Assembly: GCA_032358165.1 (NCBI GenBank)
Contig: JAALGY010000031.1
Coordinates: forward strand, 124,001 to 188,000
Reading direction: 5' to 3'
DNA length: 64,000 nt
Source: Diplosphaera chodatii
Taxonomy: Eukaryota; Chlorophyta; Trebouxiophyceae; Prasiolales; Stichococcaceae
Shown here in pieces: positions 24,701-37,089 of the stretch (the first letter of the stretch is position 1; each line of letters starts with the position of its first letter). The notes under the pieces were generated by a model. It was not told the origin of the DNA, ran no database searches, and saw only the letters and a list, made by a program, of their open reading frames with translations. A program made the translations under genes and the position numbers.

Positions 24701-27700
24701 CAAGATCATGTGGCGCGGCCGGGCCAGCGACGAGCCCAGAGACGAAGTCAGGTGCGCCCACCGGCACGCACCCTCCTGGTGTGCTTCCAGCACGGATGCC
24801 AGCTCGTGGCCATGCTATGCTGCTGCCAGGCCACGTCAGCCAGCATACCTGCATCAGCCGTGCCCGGGCGCCCAGAGCACACCATGCAGCGCCAGCGAGT
24901 CACAGCTGACATCCCATCAGACCACGAATGAGGTGCCGGCTGCTGCGTGCACGGCGGCGGCGGTGCTAAATGTGCCCCAACCGGCTGGAGGCAGCAGTCC
25001 CCGACAAATCGTTGATGTTGCTTGCAAGCAGAAGTTGAGATGATGTGTGGGTGTGACGACAGGCGGCGCTTCCAGGCGTGTCCCGACCAACTGGTGTCGG
25101 CTGGCCACACCCGCGCCAAGAAGCTGTTCGATGTCGTGGCGCCGCCGCTGCACCAGATCACCAAGACCACGCTGCTGGACAACGGCAGGTTCAGGTGCGC
25201 CCTCGCGATGTCAAGCTGTTGCATGCTGCAGCGCAAGACATCTGTTCGACCATACAGCGAGCACACCACTTCTCAAAGGTAGATGCACAGTGTCAGACTG
25301 CCCAGTTGGTGTGCCACACATTGCTGCTCTGCCTTACCCACATGCGCATCTCCTGAGCCATATGAGCACCTCTCCGTCTGATCATCTGAAGGTACCCTGT
25401 CTACATCGATGCGGGCGCGTACGTCAGCAACCTGAAGCACAAGCTGGCCGCCGGCTCTCCGCTGCTGATGGTCACGCACCGGTGCGCCTGCTTCCCGCTC
25501 CCTTCTTTTGAGACAACACTGCAATGTCTGCCGGCGCTCTTGCCCTGCTGACCTGCCCACACAGACGGCGGCGAGTGCTGTGAGTGCATCGCCAGTCGCC
25601 CCATCCTTCACCGGGGTGCTGCAGGTACCACGAATGGTACACCCGTGCTCTCAAGCACGGCTGGACGCACATCGACATCCCCGACGACGATACCATGTGC
25701 GAGGACGTCTACACAAAGGTGGGAAGTGTGTGACAACGTGTGCCCGAGCTGAAGGCTTGTTTCGAAGGCGCCATGTTGTCCTTCTGCCGTTAGTCGTTCC
25801 CTACTGCCCTGCCTACCTCAGGAGCTTTGCAGCTTCTCCCACCCCTGAGGCAGTTCAGCGCACCCGTTGAGGCGGTCACGGACATGCTTGCACGGGAGCT
25901 GCTGCACTGGCAAAAACGCACAGTGTGCACTCCATACCTGACATGGCAGCGGCCTGCTGCTCCAGGTGCAGCTGATGGAGGAGATGATTGCCGAGCATGC
26001 CAAGGCGGTGCGGCGGGCGAAGCACCGCAGGCCATGGCTGCAGGCCAACGCCGAGTCCTGGTGTGCTGCGGCATGCGCGACGTAATCGGTGTTGCCATCG
26101 TGCAGATCGGGCAGACGCTGCAGAACTCAAGCGACAGCGGCGTTTTTGTTTTGGCGGTGCACTCAACCGGCCCAAACCATGTGCCATTGTGCTGAAGGGT
26201 CGAACGCTTTTGTCCGTGACACGCTTGCAGGTTTGCGCACCCCTGGGGCGTCAACCGGGGCACAGACGACCGGGCGTTCCAGCAGCTGCGCAACTGGACG
26301 CTTGCGCAGGTGACCCTGGCTGCCCTCTGATCCGCAAACCCACAAACATGTTCATGTCAGCGTTGGCCCTGAAACTGACCTTGTCACTGCCCATACATGG
26401 GGAGGGGGTTCAGCCTTCAGCCATTCCTGCGGCCCTTCGTTGATTCCACACAGTTTGATATACAGCACCAAGTGATTCCTGGTGGCCCAAGATGCTGCCA
26501 AACCTTCACCCATGAAACACAGTCGAGGCCGGATGGTGCTTGAATCCGCAGCGGGGCATCGCGGTGGCGGGACTGAACGCCTACGAGGACAGCCCGCAGT
26601 ATGTCGCGCCGCCGGAGCCGCCGGCGGAGTTCGCGCACCTGAGCCCCCACGACCTGGACGCCCTGATCGCCAGCGGAGCAGCCCATGAGGACGACGGCGA
26701 TGAGCCCGACGCTGGCAGCACCGGCAACAGGCGCCGGCTGGGAGCAGAGGACGCCGCAGCCAGCGGGCCGGACGACGCGTCGTCAGGCGGCAGCTCGGCG
26801 GGCGGCTCGGCGGACGACACGCCAGGCAGCGCGGAAGCAGAGGCGACGAGGCTCGCGTCGCTACTGGGTGGGGCGCTGGACACTGTGCGCAGCTGGGCGC
26901 CCGAGGCAAAGCGCCAGGCGTCGGCGTCGCAGCAGCAGGTGACATGCGCTGTCTCGTTTCTTTGAGTATCAAGCTTTTGATCTTGGACACCCTGGCCTCG
27001 TGATGCACGCGGTGCCTTACATCTTGTGCGGCGCATCCGAGCTATTTGGGGAGTCGAGACATTAGCAACAACGGTTGAGCGACGTCGGGCTGCAGCGGCG
27101 GGTGCAAGTGTGCCTGTCGACTGTTGTACCCACTCCGGCCAGACATGCGTTTCACTTCCTCAGGTACTGCAGGCGGCCGAGGCAGCCGCACAGGCGAGGG
27201 AGCAGTTGCAGGCGGCGATTGCGGACTTCCGGCGGCAACACCAGGAAGCCGAAAAGGCGCTGCAGGCGTGGGAGCGGCGGCAGGCGGTGCTGCGGGACGC
27301 GGTGCCGCACGAGCTGTGGGGCCGCGCCAACGACACCTGGGGCTCCCCGCTGCTGCCCTGGGAGATCGGCGCCTTTGGCCAGCTGGTGAGGACGACAGCC
27401 GGGGAGCCCACCCTCCAGCAACACGCACGCCGACGACAGCGCCTGCATGCTGTGTATGGATTGCCATCACCCCTGCTGCCTCCCACAACAGCTGCTTGCC
27501 CGCTCTGGTTTCTGCGGTTGACCAACCAGTCGCATTTACCTTGGCAAGTCCCCACAAGCTGGTGCTTTCGCGCCCGCAGTTCATGCGGGACCGGCTGCGG
27601 ATCCGGGACGTGCAGCTGTACATCCGGGACCTGCTCACCGAGTACGCGGCGCTGCAGCGCTTCACGCCGGTGCAGTCGGCGCACGCGCGCTGCATGGACT

Positions 27701-28313
27701 GGCAGCGCCTGCTGCTCGAGTTCGAGTGGCCCCACTACTCTGAGGTGAGCTGCCGGCTTGGGCGATGCGCTTGTGTGTCGCACCTTGGTGCCTCTCAACG
27801 GTGGTCAGACAGTGCACCAGTTGATGCGAGTCATCTGTTGTGGCACTTCATCTGCGTCGGCCACCATATGCATGAGCACCGTTTGTGTTTCACATTCAGA
27901 CGTTGTAGTGCTCACGTGAGCGACTGGCGACGACTCTTACAACCTCAACTCGCCGCACTGCTTGTAGGATAAAGCGCAGCTGCTGCACTTCTACCCATAC
28001 CTGGAGCAGCCCTTCAACTACAACTGCAGCGACGACGAGTGGGACCAGCAGTTTCCAGAGTTCTCGCCAGGTGGGTCATGCAGTGCCCCGTGCAGCACAG
28101 CCTGCGCTTCAACCTGAACGCATCGGTCAAGATCCCATAACTTTTTTCTTAAAGGGGCCTCACCGTCATCAGCACTGCGCTTCTGCTGGTGCAGGCCACG
28201 ACGGCGCAGGGGACCTGTATAAGTCGGACGTGTGGTGGCAGCAGCGGTGGCGCGACGAGCAGGCGCGGCTCAAGGCGGAGGCAGCGCAGCGCGAGCAAGA
28301 AGCACAGCAATGA
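21704..28313 (+). CDS. CAP10-like (GT90) glycosyltransferase, paralogue B
   Basis: Same architecture as A, C and D. Twenty exons in phase give at least 980 aa: 21704-22000, 22207-22337, 22474-22789, 22962-23060, 23157-23214, 23348-23470, 23674-23750, 23936-24034, 24243-24366, 24610-24751, 25063-25194, 25392-25481, 25625-25718, 25966-26060, 26231-26309, 26552-26938, 27173-27385, 27580-27744, 27968-28070, 28195-28313. The frame is open upstream of 21704 and encodes the expected hydrophobic anchor (LAPLLLLPLLAWFA), so the true start is probably upstream, perhaps in a separate exon behind the acceptor at 21630. A Ser/Gly/Lys stem (exon 3) precedes the catalytic-like region: GYNRKEGFMDLMFPDFTYFG, KIMWRGRASDEPRD, YPVYIDAGAYVSNLKHKL, HEWYTRAL. 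The C-terminal module ends in a short charged Gln/Glu tail, the shortest of the four. Exon 17 could start at 27164 instead. Confidence 0.8.
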
Positions 28314-29352
28314 CGGCAGCGGCTCGGCGGACGGGCGGGAGTGCTGGTGCTGCAGCGCGCCGGGAGCAGGCAGCTCCTCAGACAGCGCAGCAGGCGGCGC
28401 AGCTGCAAGATGAATGATGGATGGATGGGTGCTGCAGGGCACTCTCTGCCTGCGGCCATGTGCACCTTGGGCACCGTCGGCAGCCTTAGCACGTGGTGGC
28501 AGCCTTCCTCAAGGCCCCATTAGACGCAGTTCCAGCCTTACACGGTAGGCATCCTCACATATGTTCTGGCCGACCAAGGCGGTGTTGCTGACAGGCCTCC
28601 TGCCACGCAAGGTCTGTGTAAACTGCTGCCAGCGGGGGCGTTCCACTAAGCGCTACTTTGCATGCGCAGGCGGGACACGCATGATTCGAGGGCGCTTGAC
28701 GAATGACAAGGAGCCGATGTCGATGCTACCGCGTTTGCTGTGCCACCGTTTGCTGCCATCCGAGTGCTCAGGATGCGATGTGCTGTTGAAAGGGTGCATG
28801 TCAGTGGAACAGAGGAAATAAGGGGTAGTGAAAGAACTTCTTTAACTACCCCTAGAGGAAACAACTTGAATGGGTCACGTGCTATGTCAGACAACGACCG
28901 TCAATCGACTAGCATGTCGAAGCATGCCAGAGAGCTATAACCAGATCTGGTTCCAGTCTGGAGTCTGACTGCTTGCTGCGGAAACCTGATTGTGCTCTGC
29001 ACGGAGCCACAGGGATCGCAGCGTGACTGTCCACCGCTTCAAGCTGATCTGTAATGCCTTCAGCAGTGCATCTGCATCACAGCGCTCGACATCTAGGACT
29101 GATGGCTTCTCTGAGCCGTCACGCAATCACGTAGTACCTGCAGCCACATTGACCGCAGTTGGCATCCGGACAGCTGGAGGCAGCAGCATGCTGTCGAGGG
29201 TGAGTTGGCACTGACAGTGTCAGGCCATCCTTTTCGATGCAGCTGCGCAGCGTTCCGAAGAGCCCGCACGCTGGCAGCTGGATCGGCAACCAGCCGTTCG
29301 TGCTGCGCGTTTGTCGGCGCACCACCCAATGCAAACAGAGCAGCGTGCATGC
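28314..29352. other. Spacer between paralogues B and C
   Basis: Holds the 3' UTR of B (TGTAA at 28617-28621, about 300 bases past the stop, is a candidate polyadenylation signal), a 33-base near-perfect palindrome (listed separately) and the promoter side of C. No additional gene was recognised. Confidence 0.5.
28811..28861. repeat. 33-base palindrome flanked by 8-base direct repeats
   Basis: AGGGGTAGTGAAAGAA (28821-28836) and TTCTTTAACTACCCCT (28838-28853) are inverted copies with one mismatch and a single spacer base. AGAGGAAA occurs on both sides, at 28811-28818 and 28854-28861. The layout resembles a very short insertion with a target-site duplication, but it could equally be a 3'-end hairpin. 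Confidence 0.75.
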
Positions 29353-32300
29353 ATGCAGGGCAGCGGCACGGCGGCGGTGGGCAGCAGGGCACCGCGGCGT
29401 TCGCCGGCGGAGCTGGTGCCGCTGATCATGCTGCCAGTGCTGGCCTGGCTGGTGCTGGACGTCCTGCACATCACGCCGCGGGCGCTGCAGCCGCCCATAT
29501 CGCCGAAGCCGGGGCTGGCTTCCGGCCAGAAACGCAGCGCGCAGCGGCCCCTGCCCCCGCCGCTGCCGGCGGAATGGCAGTACTGGCAGAAGGTGTGTCG
29601 AAGCGGGCGTGCTCATGATCAAAACGCCGATACTGTCGTCCCAGCACGATGAGAGCCCGCAAGTGAGTACTCTCGGGTCCTGCTTGCGTGCGCAGCGCCA
29701 TGCGGCACATGCTGGTCGCCGGCCCGCGTTCTCACGGCAGCTGGTTTTAATTCCGCACATGCAGGCGCTCATCGCCGCCAATGCTACGGGGCTGCCGCAC
29801 CCGGTGTTCCGCGGCAACTGGATGGAGGCGGCAGAGGCGCGGCTGCGCTGGTTTGAGTTCGACGGCACGCCGCGGCAGATGCGGCCGCCCACCTGGTGGG
29901 TGTTTCTGTGTTCGCACTACGATATTGAAGTTCCAGCGGAAGGATCAAAGAGCACCATGAATGGTAGCAACGCTCAGCGGCTTTGTGAAGCAGCACATGT
30001 CCGAAACTCAGATGCGGCCCCGCGCCCGGTGAGGCGCAGCCCCGACAGACGCAGCGGCAGGCACTTCCATACCTGCTGCTGGGCTCACCTGCCATATTTG
30101 TCCAATAACAGCGGCTGGCAGCCAGCAGCGCACCGCTGCCAGCTGACACGGTGCAATCTGAGGGAACCCCTGCTGATGATGTTACGCAGGTGGGCGTATG
30201 AGGACCCAGCGCCAGACAATCACAAGGGCGCCGGCGCCGGCGGCTCTGGCAAGCGCCGGCGGGCGCTGCAGCACGCGCCGCACGCTGTCGCCGGCGGCGG
30301 CGCGGGCGCAGGGGACAGCCGCCTCGGGTCGGGCGGCGGCGCCGGCGGGACGGACGGCGGCGGGCGGCGGCGCCGGCTGCGGGAGGAGCGGCGCAGAGCG
30401 GAGTCCTGGGCGGCGCGGGGGCCCCCTCTCCAGGTGAGCACGGCGTCTCCTCGGCTGGCCGTGAAAACCCTGAGGCACGCTGCAAGCGCGCTGCACACCC
30501 TACGCCTCTCGGCTTGTGGCACCGGGGACATTGGCGTTTCCGATGCCAGGGTTGCGCCCAGGCGTCTGCCGGGCATTTGTGTGCCTCTCCGCCCTGTGAG
30601 GGTGTTGTCCTCCCACAGTGGCACTCACACATGCCCCCCTGGAGTGATCTGCGTGAAACGCTCAGCCCGCATGTTACCCCTGGACACTGCTGGAGCGGCT
30701 CGGCATGTCCGATGCAGCTGCGTCAAAGTCCTTGGCATGCTATCGGTGCCAGTGGCATCTCGTACGCTGAATGTGAACACGCACGTGCAAAGCTGTGAAC
30801 TCATCTGCACTCATGGTGTGAAAGCTCAGAGCTCAAGTACGATGTTTTTGAAACACACACTTTGGATTGGACAATGATGCAGGAGCGGGGCGCCCTGCCG
30901 GGCACGGGAAAGGATGAGCGGTCGTACTACCTGCCCTGGATCAAAAAGGACCTGGACCCGTGGCGCAAGCACGGCATCACGCAGGTTGGTCACAGGGTCA
31001 GACATCACCGCTCATGCACCTTGTGCAGTGAAAGATATGTGTTTCAGTACATCTGGAGGCGCCCCAGACTTTAGCAGCCCAGGTCAGCTTGGGCACCAAG
31101 CGTTGGCTCGGCAGGCAGGGCACTGCCATCAGCCATTTTCCCTAAAACCCTGGAATGCACCCCGTCGGCAGGACGGCCTGCTGCGGGCGGAGAGCTCGGC
31201 CGGCGCCTGGGGGTTCAACTGCTCCCACACATTTTTGGTGCTGCAATTGTCCAATGGCACCCTGTACTTCGGCCTCTGACACCCTCCACCTGATGGGCCA
31301 CAGGACGACTTGCTGCGGGCGGAGCGGCTGGCGGGCAACCAGGGGCCCTATTGCTTCGGGGACCAGTTCCTGTTTCAGATCGTGGGCGGCCGCCTGTACG
31401 TGCAGTTCCAGACCAGCAACCGGCTGCAGGAGGGCGTGCACACACGGGAGAGCGCCGGCTGGTTCCCCGGCAACATGGGCCCGGGTGCGCCGGGGGGTCC
31501 CCGTCTCGAAATCAAGGGCACCTTAAATGCGTGGTCGCCACGGAACTGGTTGCAGTTCGTGGGCCACCTATCACATGCGCGAGGCCAGGGAGCAGCTGCA
31601 GCGTCGCTGCCCAGTGGGCCCGGGACCACTGCTGCAGTGCCAAGCCCTCAGCTCTCCAACAGCAGCTCGTAACTGATATGTCATAGTGCAGGCCTGGCGG
31701 CGGCCAAGGGGCATGTGCCGTACGCGCTGTTCATGCTGCTGGACGTGCTGCGCACATTCCCCGGCCAGGTGTGCGACCGACACCAGGGTCGAAGACAGCC
31801 CGGCCGTTTCGTCCGCACCTGACATGCACATGTGACGCTGCAGCCCTCGCCGTGTCACACCCTGCATCCGCGCCCGCAGATCCCGGACGTCTCGGCCGTC
31901 ATCCACACCAGCGACTTCCCGTGCATCAAGGCCCGCCGCGACGTGCCCGACACAGAGTGGCGGGACAAGGAGCAGGAGGTAGGCTCCGCTACTTGGTTTG
32001 CAGGGAGTCAGTGGTACGAACAGCAGTGCGCCTGCATATGTGGAGCCAAGTGTCACTGGGGGCTGGCATGCCGGCATGGATTGCGTGGGGCGGCCTGACC
32101 AGCGCCTCATGGGCAAAATGCGTGGTGTGCCGGCAGCAGCGGCCCACTCACTGCACGTCCTCCGTACCGGGACAATCACGGTTCCACACTCAGACCCAGG
32201 TACCGCTTTGCAGCTGCCGGAGGAGCATTACAACGGGCGCCCCATCCCCATCCTGGGCTACAACCGCAAGGAGGGCTTCCTGGACCTGATGTTCCCGGAC

Positions 32301-35300
32301 TTCACCTACTTCGGGCACGAGTACAGCCAGATCACAGGTGACAGCACAGGTCCTTCACACTCAATGCCTCCTATTGGAGATAATCCTGCTGTGGTAAGCT
32401 CTTGCGCACCGCATGCCTTTACCCAGCATGATGTAAGCTGTAGGTGCCTGGTGTGGAGACATCACACATGATGTCTCCAACGCCGCTGAGCGTCATATTG
32501 GTGACGAGCTCTTAGGCTGGTGGCGCTTCATGTTGCTTGCAGACCCGACCGGCCGCATGCTGAACGGCCTGCCGCAGCAGTTTGACGTGCTGGCGGCGAC
32601 GCACGGCTGCAACCCCCTGGAGCGCAGGCGGCCCAGGGTCATGTGGCGGGGCCGCGCCAGCGATGAGCCCCGCGATGCCGTCAGGTCCAACTGGCTCAGG
32701 GGTGGCAGTGGAGTTTGCCTAAGGGTAGCGGCGACGCTGGACATGGGCACGGCAGGCCCGTGCAAGATCGTAGGGGCCTGAGGCAGGGTAGCTACTGGCC
32801 GACACCAAGCCATCTTGTGGCGCAGGAAGCATTTCCAGGGGTGCCCGGCCGAGCTGGAGCAGAAGAAGGGGCGCAAGGGCGCCTCGAAGCTCTTTGACGT
32901 CGTCGCGCCGCCGCTGGGCAACATCACGAAGGTCACCCTGAAGTCCAACGGCGCCTTCAGGCAAGCACGGAGTCGTGGTCGCTGTCAAAGACACGTTGTT
33001 TCCATCCTTGTTTCTGGAGTGCAATCATGGGTCGGACAGGACCGCAGGTGTCCACACGGGGCAGCAGAACAGGTCGTGTCAGCCCATGGCAGGCTGAGAC
33101 CATCCCAAGCTGTATCAGTTCAACACGTACAGGTACCCGGTGTACATCGATGCTGGGGCGTACAGCTCCAGCCTAAAGCAGAAGCTGGTGGCGGGGTCTC
33201 CCATGCTCATGGTCAAGCACAGGTGCGCAGGGGTTGCGTAACCGTGCGGTTTGCGGCTCCAGTGCAGCTGAGAAGACGGGTGACACGCAGCCCATAGTTG
33301 CTGAATGAACCCTGGCCATTGCAGCGTAACTGAACATGGCAAAGGCGCCGGCAAAATTATACACACTCGCATTCCAGCCCAGAGTCGGGCCTCCCACTGC
33401 TCCACTTCTGCAGCAACTGTGTGGCCTGGGCCATGTAGGGCCGCTGACTTCAAGGCTCCGTCCAATGCAGGTACCACGAATGGTACAGCAGGGCCCTGCA
33501 GCCTGGCTTCACCCACATCACCATTCCGGACGGGCCCAGCATGTGCGAGGACGTCTACAAGAAGGTGCGCCCCGTTCTGTTAGCAGCAGCCAATTACTTG
33601 GCGGTATTATATAGTATGTCGGACGGCTGCCCCGGAGCAGCCGGAAGCTCCGACTTGAAGCTCCGACTTGAAGCTCCTGCCAAGCTGATGGCACAAGAGC
33701 CACGGCTTACTCTGTCAGCCTGGCACGACAGGGTGACGCGCTTGTGAGCTGATGTCAGGTCAGCACATGCGACCTGATTGCTCGATTGAACCATGGCCAG
33801 CTCCTTCAGTTGACACCGATGGTGGAGATGCCCTCGGTTCCCAAGTCACAGCCGCGCTGTGTTTGCTTGCCCTGCAGGTCACACTGATGGAGAAGATGGC
33901 GGCGGAGCAGGTTGCCTTTCAGCTGCCCCTGCTTTTAGTTCCCATTCCGCCGACACAGCGCCCCCTTTCGGCCGCAGGTGACGCTGATGGAGGAGATGGT
34001 GGCGGAGCAGGCGGCTGCGGTGGCGGCGGCGAAGCACCCGCCGCCCTGGCTGCAGCCGCGCGCCGACTCCTGGTGCGGAGGACCTCAAGCTCTGCCTAAA
34101 CACCTAGCTAACCTATTGCGATGCAGCTGAGTTCAGTTGAACCCCTGCACAGTGCGCTCGTTAACATCACCAGCATACATCTGCCGCCCGGCCGTCGCCG
34201 AGGCCACTCCCAGACCGCGGCGACTCCAAGCCCCATTGTCGGCATGGCGTGCTCCATTCGACCTGACCCTGAAATGCGGCATGCGCCGCAGGTACGAGCA
34301 CCCCTGGGGCGCGAACCACGGCGCCATCAACGACCAGGAGCTCCACAAGCAGCTGCGCGACTGGACCCTGGCGCAGGTACCGCAGACACTGCCGCCGAAG
34401 CACAAGGCCCTGCTCCGCATGTCTGCCGTCGACGCGAAGCAGGGCTTTGTGCATGGGCTTGCAACCCAGCACTTGTGGTATGACCCCATCTGGGAAGGTG
34501 CCACAGCTGCCGCCGCCCCCGTCGCCGCCTAAAGCAGCAAGGCGATGAAGCTGCCATACCAGCGGGCGGCAGGAGTGCGGTCTGAACAGCAGCGCCCCAG
34601 GATGATGTGAGCTCCCTTACCTCGTGCAGCGGGGGATCGCGGTGGCGGGCGCCAATGCCTACGAGGACAGCGACCTGTACCTGGCGCCGCCGCCGCCGCT
34701 GCCCGACTCCGACGCCGACCTGGCGGCCGACATGCTGGCGGCCGGCGGCGAGAGCGGCAGCAACGCCACGGACGCGGCGCCGGCCGCGGCGCCTGCGGCC
34801 CCCGCACCTCAGGTGAGCCGGGATGCGCTCAAACGCTGCACGTGGTGTGGCGTGCCAGCTGGACCGCTGGGGCCTCTGCACTCGCCACAACGTACAGATG
34901 TGGCAACTGGAGATGTCGCTGAGCTTGCGGCTGCAGCACGCCCTGCCGCAAGGCGACCGGCTGGATAGCACGGCGCGCACCTGCGGCATCATTGAAACAG
35001 GCAAGCGTGCGCCCACTGCAGGCAGCCGCCTGGTCATTCTGGGAGTGGCTGGCAGGCCCGAGTCGGAAGGCGGAAGTAGCAGCCGCCCACCGGCGTGCGC
35101 AGCACCAGGTGGGCCAACTCTGTACCGGCGGCTAGACAGCAGCTTCAGCATTCCTGGCAATCTATCGCCAAGACTGCCCGGGGACAAGCAGCCCGGCCGC
35201 ACTGCTGGAGCCACCTGCACAGTGGCGCTCGGCTCTTGTATCAAAATGCCAAGCCAACAGCAGGTTTGGCACGATGCAACAGCACAGGTTTCTGTCAGGA

Positions 35301-37089
35301 GCGCTCGAATGCAGAGTCCGTGAAACCTTCAAAACCCTGAAACATGCAGGCGCTGAAGGCGGCGAGGGCGCGGCTGGGCGCGCGCCGCGAGTGGGCGAGG
35401 CGGCAGCTGGAGGCAGACGCGGCCAGGCTGGCGTGGGAGCAGCGGCAGGACGCCTTCAGGGCGGCGCTGCCCCACAGGCTCTGGGGCCGTGCCAACGCCA
35501 CCTGGGGCTCGCAGCTGCTGCCCTGGGATATCGGCGCCTTCGGCCAGCTGGTGAGCTGTCGCAGCCTGGCGGGGATGTCTCAATGTCACACAACGCAGGT
35601 GTCCTGGAACGCATCAGGAACAGGAGGGGCTCTCTTCGAAGGCAAAATCTGCTCAATCTTGGGCTGTTTGCATCGCGCCCTGTGCTGCTGCGATGGCAGG
35701 TTGTGCGTGCACAGCAACCATACTGCGGTGCATGCTTTGTTAAGTTTGGGTCCGTGAACTGAGCTCTAGCAGGACAATGCGTACTTTGTGGATATAGGGT
35801 TTTGACATTTGTGCTGCAGTTCATGCGGGACCGGCTGCGGATCCGGGACGTGCGACTGTACATCCGCGACCTGCTCAAGGAGTACGCGAGCCTGCAGACG
35901 TTCAAGCCCAGGCCCAACCCGCTGGCGCGCTGCATGGACTGGCAGCGCCTTCTCATGGAGTTCGAGTGGCCCCACTACAAAGAGGTGATTTTGGTGTTCA
36001 TCTTGCCATCAGTGTGAATATTTCACATAGCATCTGGATGCTTTGTGGATCACAGGCTTTGCCTGCTGCTCACCTGGTGTACACTCCAATGCTACAAGGA
36101 CAACATCGTTCTATGGTGATCACTGTGAAATCCAGTACCTTCTGGTAGCTGTTGCACTTTTGACCACCACCGGTGTGCACAATGGCGAGTGCACACTTGG
36201 TGGCGCAGCGGCTCACACGCGGCTGCACATGCTGCGCGGCACAGCAGCGTCTCGAACAAGGTCGCTCGCAGTAGCGCACCGAAACCCTATGTGGCTGAGC
36301 ACTCTGCTGGTGGGGCGCGCAGGACCGGGACACCCTGCTGTTCTTCTATCCGTACCTGGCGGGGCCCTTCAACTACAACTGCACCGGCGACCCGCATGAG
36401 AAGGGGCGCGCGCCCTACACGCCGGGTGTGCACTTGCTGCCTCCGCCGCCCTCCACTGAGTTCGTCTGTTGCAACTGCTCCTGCACGCTTCTCATCGGCC
36501 GGGTCTTGCTTTGGCCTGGCGGCCTGTGCCGTGCCTGCTGCTGTGGCTCATGAATATGACTCTCGATCAATAGTTTGCGTGTCGGAACTGCTGCACATGC
36601 ATTGCAGGGCATGATGCGGGCGACGTGTGGAAGGAGAGCAAGGAGTGGCAGGAGGCCTGGCGGCGGAAGCAGGAAGCCGAGAAGCGGCGGCGGCAGCAGC
36701 GCGAGGAGGAGCGGGCAGCAAAGCGGGCTGCATCGGAGGAACGGCGGCCGGAGCAGCAACCAAAGCAGGCTGTGTCAGACGCGCCGCAACATCAGCAGCA
36801 GAAGGAGAACCAGGCTGCATCAGACACGCCGCGGCAGCAACAGCAGAAGCAGCGGCAGGCCCCGGCTAAGCCGCAGCCAAAACAGCCGCAGCAGCAGAAG
36901 CAGAAGCAGAAACAGACTCAGCGGCAGCCACAGCAACAGGAAGACAAGCAGCAGCAGCAGCAGCCTGGCAGCAGGAAGGCCCCGAGCAAAGGGCGGAAGC
37001 AGAAGCCGAAGCAGGCGCAGCCGAAGCCGGCGCAGCGGCAGCCGGCATCGCAGAAGCCAGCGGCAAGGGCAGACGGTGCCAAGCCATAG
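29353..37089 (+). CDS. CAP10-like (GT90) glycosyltransferase, paralogue C
   Basis: Nineteen exons in phase give 990 aa: 29353-29592, 29765-29895, 30190-30433, 30883-30984, 31304-31484, 31692-31768, 31880-31978, 32214-32337, 32543-32684, 32826-32960, 33133-33222, 33471-33564, 33978-34072, 34292-34376, 34630-34812, 35350-35550, 35820-35984, 36323-36425, 36608-37089. Met 29353 is chosen because paralogue A also starts M-Q before a basic stretch; 29311 is an in-frame alternative. Membrane anchor at residues 21-40, Gly/Arg-rich stem to about 205, GT90-like domain at about 240-610 with MWRGRAS at 433-439 and YPVYIDAGAYSSSLKQKL at 493-510, and a C-terminal module with RDRLRIRDVRLYIRDLL and FNYNCTGDP. 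The last 160 codons form a Gln/Lys/Pro-rich tail. Exon 5 joins two exons that are separate in A, B and D. Intron 10 begins with GC (32961). A decayed copy of exon 5 and a possible 33-base extra exon lie in its introns. Confidence 0.83.
31172..31279 (+). pseudogene. Decayed tandem copy of exon 5 inside paralogue C
   Basis: Directly after an acceptor-like CGGCAG the sequence encodes DGLLRAESSAGAWGF, then FLVLQLSNGTLYFGL and a TGA. This matches the real exon 5 (from 31304: DDLLRAERLAGNQGP, then FLFQIVGGRLYVQF) along its first 36 codons. The copy lies 132 bases upstream of the real exon. If it were spliced in, the TGA would truncate the protein. Confidence 0.75.
32455..32478. repeat. Perfect 9-base inverted repeat in an intron of C
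   Basis: GGAGACATC and GATGTCTCC are separated by six bases, a possible RNA hairpin in the intron before exon 9. No function can be assigned. Confidence 0.7.
33878..33910 (+). other. Possible 33-base cassette exon in paralogue C
   Basis: Follows CCTGCAG and precedes GTTGCC, and encodes VTLMEKMAAEQ. That repeats the first 11 codons of exon 13 (VTLMEEMVAEQ, from 33978). Its length is a multiple of three and its phase is 0, so inclusion would add 11 residues without a frameshift. The same block exists in paralogue D (40612-40644), where the acceptor is degraded. Confidence 0.6.

Noticed and set aside
33645..33676. Short direct repeat (AGCTCCGACTTGA twice)
   Set aside because: A small tandem slip in an intron with no further structure.
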